DNA of 64,000 nt from Prostheceraeus crozeri. Lineage: Eukaryota > Platyhelminthes > Polycladida > Euryleptidae. Under the pieces are notes generated by a model. It saw only the letters and a list, made by a program, of their open reading frames with translations. It did not search any database and was not told the origin of the DNA. Where the stretch lies: assembly GCA_907163375.1 (NCBI GenBank), contig CAJQUW010006857.1, forward strand, positions 208,501-272,500, in the 5' to 3' direction. The number at the start of each line of letters is the position of its first letter. The first letter of the stretch is position 1. The position numbers and the translations under genes were made by a program. Of this stretch, positions 28,915 through 39,002 are shown piece by piece.

Positions 28915-30221
28915 GTGTCTTCTCTTATCGAAAATAAGTTTAGATTAGACGATCCTCTGTTCGTCAGTTACAATCAAAATAAGAATGACTATATAAGAGT
29001 TGCTATGAATCCCGGATCTTCTAGTAGAGTAAATACTGGAGGAGATTTAATATTTGAAGTTGATAATCAGCAAAGTTATTTATATTTACCTGATTCCTTT
29101 TTACACTGTGAATATTCTTTATATAGTGATGCCAATTTTACAACACCATTACCAGATAGCGATAATATTGCATTAGAGAATAATTTCTTTCCAAGATTAT
29201 TTACACAAATGCGTTTAGATGTTGCAACTCAAAATATAGAAACAATAAGTGATTCTCCAAGTGTAATTGATACAATGCTTAGATTAGTAACAATTGGTGA
29301 AAATAATGAAAAGCATGAAATCGAAGGTTGGTTTCCTGATACTAATGATGGTACAATTGTTGATGATTTAACTCACGCTGGAACAGATGCAGCAGGAATT
29401 GCAAAAGATGTAGAAAATATTGCAAATCATTTAGATAAAACAAACGATAGTGCATATAAAGAAAGACATGAATTTGACAAGAAAAGTAAACAGACAGTAT
29501 ATTGGTCATTGTCTCCATTATTCGGATATTTAGATTATGACAAAATATCATATCAATTAAAATTTGAATTAATAATTCATCGCACAGCAAATAATGAATT
29601 AATCTTTTATGGTAAGACTGGAAAAATAGCATATTTAAAAATTGACAGACTTGAATGGTGGATAAAACATATTACTCCTAGCTTAGAGGTCGAATTAGCT
29701 ATTGCAAAAAGATTAAATACTAACAGTACTGCTAGTTCTGTAACTTTTTCTGAACAAACATTTAACTGGCATTTTACTAGAACTTCGAATACTCCAAGAT
29801 ATTTATTACTAACTTTTCAAAGAAATGATTCTCCAAGTTTTGATAAGAACAACAATCTTTTTCATATTAATACAATTCGAAGTTTACAAGTTGCTTTAAA
29901 TCAAACCCGATATCCAATTGATCCATTCAGATTCGATGATACCAATAATCAATCTATGGAAGGATATGATGCTTATAGAAACCTTTGTATAGAATTTGGA
30001 GTTGAACCACAATTAACTCCTGGAGATTGGAAACATTTATATCCTGCTTTCTGTTTCGATTTAAGTGCACAATCTGAAGATATTACCAAGACTGGTTGTG
30101 ATGTAACAATTAATATTGAAAAAAAGATTCCACAACTTCAGTTATGGCTCATGGTTTATTGCTAGAAGATTTAAAATATTCTATTGAAATTCTTAATGGA
30201 AAGATGGCTAGGATTGGTTAA
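28915..30221 (+). pseudogene. Element 1 major capsid protein, broken
   Basis: Nearly full-length homologue of 12305-13639. The start codon is GTG where element 2 has ATG, a change shared with element 3. It has a small internal deletion after KRLNTN and a one-base loss near 30125 that scrambles the last 33 codons. The conserved NPGSSSRVNTGGDLIFEVDN and LFTQMRLDV motifs are intact. Confidence 0.9.
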
Positions 30222-30275
30222 TTTTTTTAGTAACTTAAAATTTGTTCTTATTTTTTTAAAATTTTTTTATTAAAA

Positions 30276-30759
30276 ATGTCGGAAGCGTAAAGTAACAATA
30301 ATAATAGAACTGTTGAAATAAAATTACGTAACATTGTTGACAAATACACCTAAAACTATTACGATTAGCAAAAAGAAATATCACATAAGTAAACCAATGA
30401 TAGACAATATTAAATTACAAGGAGAAAAGAATGGCAGAATTCTCCCATTAATTCCACTAATAATATGTGGCATAGCAGCAGCAGGAAGTGTTGCAGGTGG
30501 GACAGCTGGTATTGTTCAAGCAGTAAATAAAAATAAATCAGAGAAGGTAGCATTAGAAGAACAAAAACGTCAAAATAGATAGTTAGAGAAAGTTGCTAGG
30601 GGTGAAGGAATAGTAGATAATTTTATTAGTAAATTAAATTTAGTTGATGAAGGAAAACGAGTTCTTAAAAACATTCTCCACAATGTTGATGATTTAATAG
30701 AAATTAAAGAAACTAAAGATGGTTGTGGAATATATCTAAGTGCTAGTATGATTAGGTAA
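30276..30759 (+). pseudogene. Element 1 pX-like core protein, broken
   Basis: Starts at 30276 but has a TAA at its fifth codon. Frame loss occurs near 30345 and a TAG near 30580. The Gly/Ala segment (LPLIPLIICGIAAAGS) is preserved. Confidence 0.8.
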
Positions 30760-30786
30760 AACATTTATTATATTTTATCTTTAAAA

Positions 30787-32097
30787 ATGAATTCCACAAA
30801 TTCTACAAGTTCTACAAATTCTACAAGTTCTACAAATTCCGAAAATTTAATTAAATTAAAAATTTCTAATTTAGATTTATTGAATTATCTCTTAAAAGTA
30901 CATTCTGGTCATCGGCTGGAAACCGGTCGGCTGCACACCGGAGGTGACATACGAAAAACATTAGAAAACTTTCCTGGATTTATTTGCGGTAAATATTCAA
31001 AAGAAAAGCACCTTCCTGGTCATTCATATACCGGTCCAGGAACTCGATTAGATATAAGACTAGATGAGAATAATAATTCAAAGCCAGGTGAAGAACCAAT
31101 AAACAGAGTTGATGCAGCAGCTTATAGACACGATTTAGCTTATCGAAACCATGACCTATTCTCGACATGAAGCAGATAAGAAAATGATTCAGGAATTAGA
31201 TAGTATTTAAAATCCTACATTTAGAGAAAAAATTGAAAGATTGTTTGTTAAGAAAGCTTTACAAGCTAAAATATTGTTCGGACAGGGTTTAGACAAAACT
31301 CATAACTCTGAAACCTACGCCTCCGAAATTCACAAGGAATATAGAAAGCCAAAATATCTATTGAAAGTAAAAGTATTTAATAAAGATGATATTTGGAGTG
31401 CTGATCTAATCAATATGCCGAATGAAAGAGTGTTTAAGTACGCATTGTCCCGTTATAGATTTATATACACGATACGCTTGAGCAAAGCCTTTAAAAACAA
31501 AAGTGGTCTGTCAGTTAAATATGCGTTTGAAGAAATCTTTAAAGAAATTAATAGAAAGCCAAAAAAATTGTTTGTTGACAAAGGATCTGATCTTTATAAC
31601 AGAAATGTTAAGCCATTATTTGAAACTGTTTATTCCACAGAAAATGCCGGCAAAGCTGTAGCAATAGAGAGGTTTAATAGAAAAAATAAAATATTCAAGA
31701 AATTTACAGAACAAGGTAATCAGAAATGGTTAAAACATTACCAGGAATTGTTGAGGATTATAACAATAAGATTTATTCAAGTATTGAAGAAACTCCAAAG
31801 AATGCTTCTGACGATCCTGATTTGATACGAAAGAAAATATTCGAAAATAATTATTCGAATGAGAATAATCCGAATTTACAGAAACGTAAGCCGAAATTTA
31901 AAATTAGAGATAGGGTACGAATATTCAAATATAAAAATAAATTCGAAAAAGGTTTCGTAGGTTATTGAACTAAAGAGATATTTAAAGTTTGTAACATAAA
32001 TCAAACTTATCCGATTACTTATGAAATTAGAGATTTAGATAATGAGGAAATCAATGGCAGATTCTATAAAAACGAATTACAAATAACTGATTTTTAA
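30787..32097 (+). pseudogene. Element 1 PLA2-integrase protein, broken
   Basis: The same domain fusion as 10365-11594, with NST-SST repeats at the N-terminus. The PLA2 signature GPGT and RHDLAY are kept. A frameshift after RNHD (about 31155), a stop near 31208, two compensating shifts around 31440-31490 (before KNKSG) and a shift near 31735 break it. The three acidic residues of the integrase can still be found. The lesions are shared base for base with element 3. Confidence 0.9.
30913..30941. repeat. GC-rich hairpin insert in the PLA2 region
   Basis: CTGG-AAA-CCGG (one G-T pair) followed by CGG...CCG. A GC island inside an AT-rich gene, absent from element 2. Also at 35291-35326 in element 3. 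Weaker match to the hairpin family. Confidence 0.5.
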
Positions 32098-32133
32098 TTT
32101 TTGGAACTAACGTTTTTCGGGAATGAAATTCCT

Positions 32134-32570
32134 TTATTCAATTCCCTTACTCAATTCTAACATAATATCAAGAAATGGTACTCCTTCCTGTAATTTAAAT
32201 AAAACATGAAGACATAACTGACCGCAAAAAGTTGTTCCGGGTTATTGAATTTATAATGTATTATAAATTCCATTTCAAGTAATTCTCTTACTTCATTTGT
32301 AGGTGGAAGTCCATAAGAGTCGAAATAGAAATTAGAACCGTTTTTATTTCTTTGACCCGCAGACCAATGTACTCCTTTTTTGATCTGACCTGTGGAGATC
32401 TGTTACAAAATTCACTTCAGGTACATCTTTTATAAATAGTAATTCATCCCTCATCAATATGTGAAAATTCTTTATTCCCAATTGATTAGCAATTTTCTTA
32501 AGATCAAAATTTGTAGTTGTTTGTTTACCGTATTGTTTTAGTAACTCAGTTAGGTTAATTATTTTAAATG
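32134..32570 (-). pseudogene. Element 1 adenain-like protease, degraded
   Basis: Recognisable from FDLKKIANQLGI, GVHWSAG and CGQLC to a stop at 32134-32136. Its C-terminus is longer than in element 2. The likely ATG reads ATA, and frame breaks lie near 32230 and 32390. Element 3 inserted just upstream of it. Confidence 0.85.
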
Positions 32571-32599
32571 GAATAAAATCTATTTCAGAAATTTCTCAC

Positions 32600-32605
32600 A
32601 AGAAT
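32600..32605. repeat. 6-bp target-site duplication of element 3, left (AAGAAT)
   Basis: AAGAAT directly precedes AGTGTAGGGAATAAGACC and recurs at 54552-54557 directly after the inverted terminus. Confidence 0.9.
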
Positions 32606-33136
32606 AGTGTAGGGAATAAGACCGTTCCAGCACAGGACACAAAATTCTCAAATTTTTTCGTATTTAAAAGAACGACTAAATTTAAGAATTTTGGTCTTTT
32701 GTCAGGTTATGAAGACCAAAGTTCTTAAATTTAGGCGTTTTTAAAAATACTATGTTTTTGAGATTTTTTCAAAATCTTAAATTTTAGAATTATAATTTTT
32801 TTATCTCGAAAATCATGACCGTTCCAGGACACCGAAAACCATAAAAGTTAAGAATCTCAAATTTGAGAATTATAATTATTTTCTTGCTCAAATCATGACC
32901 GTTCCTGGACACAACATCAGAAAAGTTAAGAATCTCAAATTTGTGATTATGATTTTTTTCTTGCTCAAATCATGACCGTTCCAGGACACCGAACATCAGA
33001 AAAATTGGTAATTTTAGGAGTAGTTAAAATAGCCCTCAATTTTCCCTAAATTTATGAATTTTTAATCATTTTTATGCCCAAATCAGGTTAAGAACCCTCT
33101 AATTCATATTTAAAATAAGTCTAGGGGAAAAATATT
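32606..33136 (+). repeat. Element 3 left TIR with iterons
   Basis: Terminal GACCGTTCC...AGGACAC at 32630, then TGACCGTTCCAGGACACCG near 32816, TGACCGTTCCTGGACAC near 32896 and TGACCGTTCCAGGACACCG near 32971. Same architecture as element 2 with diverged sequence. Confidence 0.9.
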
Positions 33137-33145
33137 TCTTTAAAA

Positions 33146-33375
33146 ATGGAAACCTCAGAAAAGGAAGAAACCTCAAAAGTGGAAGGAACTTCGAGAATAT
33201 ATCCTTCGTTATCACAATTAAAAATAACTGAATTGAACATCGAAAAGATGAATAAAGAAAAACACAAAGATGGAGTTAGGTATATGAAAGATAGGGAATC
33301 TTAATTATTATTAAGATTAGAGCATTATGATAAATTAAGAAGGAGATGGTCAAAAGTTAGGAATGTAACGCAATC
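33146..33375 (+). pseudogene. Membrane protein gene, 5' part, element 3 left end
   Basis: METSEKEETSKVEGTSRIYPSLS... is homologous to 24743-24934. It has a TAA near 33302 and is cut after SKVRNVT, where cargo sequence begins instead of the membrane helices. Confidence 0.75.
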
Positions 33376-33744
33376 TCTTACAATGTCTGTTATTGTTACT
33401 GCTTTGCACTTTGATGAACACTTAATTATAGGGAACAGCTGATACCCGCATTCATGAACCATTGCATTACAGATCAAACAGCTGTTATCCGCACTTATGT
33501 CGTTCTCTTCCCCCACTTGCCAACTGCGCTGCCATTTTTCCATTCGCGACCACATTTGGATCCAAAACCGCTTTGTTAGTCAAGCAGGCAGAGAAATTGG
33601 CAGCGATTCATTGGTTACCTGAACTCTATTGTTTTAGAAAGTTACAATTGTCTCGTCAACGTTGTCATAGGGATTTCATGATACATGTAAACTGTTTCAC
33701 ATTTATCAAATTGTTGACAGTTAATAGAATTTATTTCATTTAAA
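33360..33744. other. Cargo remnant between membrane and protease genes
   Basis: GAATGTAACGCAATCTCTTACAATG onward resembles the complement of 26380-26450 in element 2 (shared TGTTATTGTTACTGCTTTGCACT). A CAATGGTTCATGAATGCGGG-like stretch is also found near 54610 in element 1. No gene recognised. Confidence 0.6.
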
Positions 33745-34081
33745 ATGAATGGTGATAATCTGACTGAGTTATCTCCCAGAGCTTTTTGTCTGACTGAGTT
33801 ACTAAAACAATACGGTAAACAAACAACTACAATTTTGATCTTAAGAAAATTGCTAATCAATTGGGAATAAAGAATTTTCACATATTGATGAGGGATGAAT
33901 TACTATTGACAAAGAATGTACCTGAAGTGAATTTTGTAACAAATCTCCACAGGTCAGATCAAAAAGGAGTACATTGGTCTGCGGGTCAAAGAAATAAAAA
34001 CGGTTCTAATTTCTATTTCGACTCTTATGGACTTATACCTACAAATGAAGTAAGAGAATTACTCTATCCCGAAAAACGTTA
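33745..34081 (+). pseudogene. Element 3 protease, truncated
   Basis: Keeps the N-terminus, GVHWSAG (His) and FYFDSYGL (Asp). A deletion joins ELLYPEKR to a stop, so the CGQLC catalytic cysteine region is gone. A short insertion lies near 33770. Confidence 0.85.
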
Positions 34082-34136
34082 GTTCTAATGATAATTTAGA
34101 AAATCAAGCGAAGCTGGCTAAAGCGCCACCTAAAGG

Positions 34137-35447
34137 TTAAATTTCGGTTATTTCTAATTCATTTTTATAGAATCTGCCATTGATTTCCTCATTATCTAAA
34201 TCTCTAATTTCATAAGTAATCGGATAAGTTTGATTTATGTTACAAACTTTAAATATCTCTTTAGTTCAATAACCTACGAAACCTTTTTCGAATTTATTTT
34301 TATATTTGAATATTCGTACCCTATCTCTAATTTTAAATTTCGGCTTACGTTTCTGTAAATTCGGATTATTCTCATTCGAATAATTATTTTCGAATATTTT
34401 CTTTCGTATCAAATCAGGATCGTCAGAAGCATTCTTTGGAGTTTCTTCAATACTTGAATAAATCTTATTGTTATAATCCTCAACAATTCCTGGTAATGTT
34501 TTAACCATTTCTGATTACCTTGTTCTGTAAATTTCTTGAATATTTTATTTTTTCTATTAAACCTCTCTATTGCTACAGCTTTGCCGGCATTTTCTGTGGA
34601 ATAAACAGTTTCAAATAATGGCTTAACATTTCTGTTATAAAGATCAGATCCTTTGTCAACAAACAATTTTTTTGGCTTTCTATTACTTTCTTTAAAGATT
34701 TCTTCAAACGCATATTTAACTGACAGACCACTTTTGTTTTTAAAGGCTTTGCTCAAGCGTATCGTGTATATAAATCTATAACGGGACAATGCGTACTTAA
34801 ACACTCTTTCATTCGGCATATTGATTAGATCAGCACTCCAAATATCATCTTTATTAAATACTTTTACTTTCAATAGATATTTTGGCTTTCTATATTCCTT
34901 GTGAATTTCGGAGGCGTAGGTTTCAGAGTTATGAGTTTTGTCTAAACCCTGTCCGAACAATATTTTAGCTTGTAAAGCTTTCTTAACAAACAATCTTTCA
35001 ATTTTTTCTCTAAATGTAGGATTTTAAATACTATCTAATTCCTGAATCATTTTCTTATCTGCTTCATGTCGAGAATAGGTCATGGTTTCGATAAGCTAAA
35101 TCGTGTCTATAAGCTGCTGCATCAACTCTGTTTATTGGTTCTTCACCTGGCTTTGAATTATTATTCTCATCTAGTCTTATATCTAATCGAGTTCCTGGAC
35201 CGGTATATGAATGACCAGGAAGGTGCTTTTCTTTTGAATATTTACCGCAAAAAAATCCAGGAAAGTTTTCTAATGTTTTTCGTATGTCACCTCCGGTGTG
35301 AAGCCGACCGGTTTCCAGCCGATGACTAGAATGTACTTTTAAGAGATAGTTCAATAAATCTAAATTAGAAATTTTTAATTTAATTAAATTTTCGGAATTT
35401 GTAGAACTTGTAGAATTTGTAGAACTTGTAGAATTTGTGGAATTCAT
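34137..35447 (-). pseudogene. Element 3 PLA2-integrase protein, broken
   Basis: Almost identical to element 1 30787-32097, including the frameshift after RNHD, the stop near 35030, the double shift before KNKSG and the shift near 34505. The GPGT, HDLAY, WSADL, FVDKGSD and IERFNR motifs are present. Confidence 0.9.
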
Positions 35448-35474
35448 TTTTAAAGATAAAATATAATAAATGTT

Positions 35475-35688
35475 TTACCTAATCATACTAGGACTTAGAT
35501 ATATTCCAGAACCATCTTTAGTTTCTTTAATTTCTATTAAATCATCAACATTGTGGAGAATGTTTTTAAGAACTCGTTTTCCTTCATCAACTAAATTTAA
35601 TTTACTAATAAAATTATCTACTATTCCTTCACCCCTAGCAACTTTCTCTAACTCTCTATTATGACGTTTTTGTTCTTCTAATGCTGCC
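35475..35688 (-). pseudogene. Element 3 pX-like protein, C-terminal part
   Basis: A deletion fuses the capsid gene (ending EDITKTG) to the pX gene at AALEEQK near 35688. This removes the capsid C-terminus and the pX hydrophobic segment, about 0.5 kb compared with element 1. Confidence 0.85.
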
Positions 35689-36867
35689 AGTCTTGGTAAT
35701 ATCTTCAGATTGTGCACTTAAATCGAAACAGACAACAGGATATAAATGTTTCCGATCTCCAGGAGTTAATTGTGTTTCAACTCCAAATTCTATACAATGG
35801 TTTCTATAAGCATCATATCCTTCCATAAATTGATTATTGGTATCATAGAATCTGAATGGATCAATTGGATATCGGGTTTGATTTAAAGAAACTTGTAAAC
35901 TTCGAATTGTATTAATATGAAAAAGATTGTTGTTCTTATCAAAACTTGGAGAATCATTTCTTTGAAAAGTTAGTAATAAATATCTTGGAGTATTCGAAGT
36001 TCTAGTAAAATGCCAGTTAAATGTTTGTTCAGAAAAAGTAACAGAACTAGCAGTACTGTTAGTATTTAATCTTTTTGCAATAGCTAATTCGACATCTAAG
36101 CTAGGAGTAATATGTTTTATCCACCATTCAAGTCTGTCAATTTTTAAATATGCTATTTTTCCAGTCTTACCATAAAAGATTAATTCATTATTTGCTGTGC
36201 GATGAATTATTAATTCAAATTTTAATTGATATGATATTTTGTCATAATCTAAATATCCGAATAATGGAGACAATAACCAATATACTGTCTGTTTGATTTT
36301 CTTGTTAAATTCATGTCTTTCTTTATATGCACTATTGCTTGCTTTATCTAAATGATTTGCAATATTTTCTACATTTTTCGCAATTCCTGCTGCATCTGTT
36401 CCAGCGTGAGTTAAATCATCAACAATTGTACCATCATTAGTATCAGGAAACCAACCTTCGATTTCATGCTTTTCATTATTTTCACCAATTGTTACTAATC
36501 TAAGTATTGTATCAATTACACTTGGAGAATCACTTATTGTTTCTATATTTTGAGTTGCAACATCTAAACGCATTTGTGTAAATAATCTTGGAAAGAAATT
36601 ATTCTCTAATGCAATATTATCGCTATCTGGTAATGGTGTTGTAAAATTGGCATCACTATATAAAGAATATTCACAGTGTAAAAAGGAATCAGGTAAATAT
36701 AAATAACTTTGCTGATTATCAACTTCAAATATTAAATCTCCTCCAGTATTTACTCTACTAGAAGATCCGGGATTCATAGCAACTCTTATATAGTCATTCT
36801 TTTTTTGATTGTAACTGACGAACAGAGGATCGTCTCATCTAAACTTATTTTCGATAAGAGAAGACAC
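35689..36867 (-). pseudogene. Element 3 major capsid protein, truncated
   Basis: Homologous to 12305-13639. It has GTG instead of ATG at the start, as in element 1, a shift near 36838, and loss of the last 40 or so codons by the deletion at 35688. Confidence 0.9.
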
Positions 36868-36998
36868 TTTTATGAAAAATAATTTGACTTTTTAGTTTTC
36901 CTCACACACAGAAAAAAAATTCTCACACAGAAAAAAAAGTTCTCACATACAGAAAAAATATTTTCTTAGGTCCTTTCGAATATATTTTAGAATTTTGC

Positions 36999-37461
36999 TT
37001 AACCATTACCTCTTTTTTCTTCAATTGATTTCTTATGTTTACTCTCTGATAGAGTACCACTCCACAAGGTTTTACCTGTCACTGCTATGTTAGCAACTTT
37101 GCTTTTAGTTTCCTCTGAAAATTTTTTTAATTTTTTTAGTTCTTCAGAATCATTCTTAAGTTTACGAATAGTTTCTAGTTTTTTTAATTCGTTTTGAGAC
37201 TTAACAGCATTGGATATTGCACTAGCTGTACTACCTATAGCAGCTGCTCCTTTTGCAGCAGATGTAATCAAATCTTAATTATTTTTAATTAGGTTAACGA
37301 TGCTTCCTATATTATCAGTGATTCCAGAAAATATTCCAGCTCCTTCGTTTTTGAATAGTTTCTACATTGTTATAGTGGTAAACAGATTTCATAGATGGTT
37401 CATGTGCTATTTTTTTATTTGAAGCAAAATGTTTAAGATTGTGTTTATAAATTATAGGCAT
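36999..37461 (-). pseudogene. Element 3 small Gly/Ala-rich virion protein, broken
   Basis: Matches 28356-28836 including the stop before LITSAAKG. It is open from there to GNG and has a further deletion near 37350. Confidence 0.8.
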
Positions 37462-37517
37462 TTTTGAGGAATAAATTTGACTTTTGGGAAAAAATTATTA
37501 CGTTAATATTTACGTTT

Positions 37518-37611
37518 ATGATCGGCTAAAGCCTCTGAACAAGGTTCTATAGGTTAGTAACCTGAGGACCTTTGGTCCGATCGGCTAAAGCATCTGAACA
37601 ATGTTCTATCA
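37518..37611. repeat. Double-hairpin units in element 3
   Basis: Mirror of 28210-28298: GGC-TAA-AGCC, GAAC-AAG-GTTC, GGACC-TTT-GGTCC and GAAC-AAT-GTTC in the gap between small virion and fibre genes. Confidence 0.85.
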
Positions 37612-37612
37612 A

Positions 37613-38494
37613 GATTTACGTCTGTGAATGGACAACAACCGCGTGATAACTTTATTAATTTTCTGTTGCACTTTATCTATTGCGTCAAGCAGCGTGTGAG
37701 GTATTTTAATTTCTTTTCTATAAACTTGCATTTTCTGCTGATTCATCTTCAACGCCGTTTTTAAGAGCATTCAATTGAACTTTAACAACATCTAACTGAT
37801 TTTTAACAGCATCTAACTGTTCTTTATTTCCTTCAGAGTTTTCTTGTAAATTTTTCTTTAATTCATTTTCTAAATTGACTTTAAGAGTTTTCATTTTATC
37901 AACTTTTTGATTAAGTGAGTTTACTTCATTTATTATTCTATTCATCTTTTTCATTTGTTGAGTAATTATAGAGATTAATTCATCAACACTTTTTTGGAAT
38001 GTAGCTTGTAACTTATGTAAATTTTTAAAAAAATTTTAGGAAGTTTTTCTAATTCATTTTCTAATTGTTCTTTCAATAGTTGTATCGGATGTTTATTTTT
38101 AATGACTGCAGATTTTAACTTTGTAGAAAATAACATTAAAATTTTTGATTGTTCTGAAATTTTTTAAGAAAGTTTTGCTATATCTGCTTCTAGGTCTCTA
38201 TCTTTTTTATCAAGTTTTAATAATTTTTCGTTTAATGATTTGTCATTAAGTTTAAGCAATTTCAATTCATTAAACATTGGAATTAAAACATCGTTTATAC
38301 GTTTTTCTTTCGTCATTGATTTGTGTATCAACATATTGTTTATTTGTTAACTCTGTATTTTGTTGCGGAAGAATAGAAAGATGCAATGGACCAGATAAAA
38401 CGTCTACAGTTTTCATGATATAATTTACTATTTCTATTTCTCATTCACGATTATTCGGGATATATGCACTTCCACCAACATTTCGTAACATCAT
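37613..38494 (-). pseudogene. Element 3 fibre-like protein, broken
   Basis: Counterpart of 27342-28208 with mostly the same lesions. The MLRNVGGSAYIPNN-like start and NKQYVD motif are recognisable. Confidence 0.85.
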
Positions 38495-38529
38495 TTTTTA
38501 ACAATAAAAAAGTAATTTTTTTTCTAAAA

Positions 38530-38859
38530 ATGTTCGATGCATTATCTGAATCTTGGAGAAAAGAGTTTCACGATAAAAAGTTTCATGATAAAAATTTACA
38601 TGATGAAATATATAAAATAGACCATGTACCAGTTTTAAAAGATTATCGTCATCCTACAAATCCCCTTACTCCAAAACAAGAAGTTAAATCTCATTATCAC
38701 CATAAATATATGCAATTTGTAAAAGATTATAAAATAAAACACGGTATATCAAAATATACTACAACAAATGATTTTCCACTCTGTTTAAGAAGTTTGCGAG
38801 TATTTTTGGCAATTAATAAAGAACATTTAACACTTTATGATTTAAAAACATTGCATTAA
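38530..38859 (+). CDS. Gene X: 110-aa unknown protein, intact
   Basis: Start at MFDALSESW. Basic and His/Lys-rich, with three HDK/HDE repeats early on, then DYRHPTNPLTPKQEVKSHYHH and LCLRSLRVFLAINKEHLTLY. No family recognised. It takes the place that the possible clamp-like gene holds in element 2 and diverges from the fibre gene. It is the only open gene of element 3. Its element 1 copy is the insertion site of element 2. Confidence 0.6.
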   Translation: MFDALSESWRKEFHDKKFHDKNLHDEIYKIDHVPVLKDYRHPTNPLTPKQEVKSHYHHKYMQFVKDYKIKHGISKYTTTNDFPLCLRSLRVFLAINKEHLTLYDLKTLH

Positions 38860-39002
38860 TTAAATTTTCCCCCTTTATTTAAGAAATATTTATATGATTT
38901 ATAAAATCTAAAATTTGTAAAATCTAAAGTTCATAAAATCTAAAATTTATAAGATTTTTTGAATAAAATTAATACACAAATTTTTTCTTTAAAATCTAAA
39001 AA

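Noticed and set aside
33462-33743. Open frames in the element 3 cargo remnant
   Set aside because: No similarity to the element 2 cargo protein; overlapping frames on both strands without coding character.
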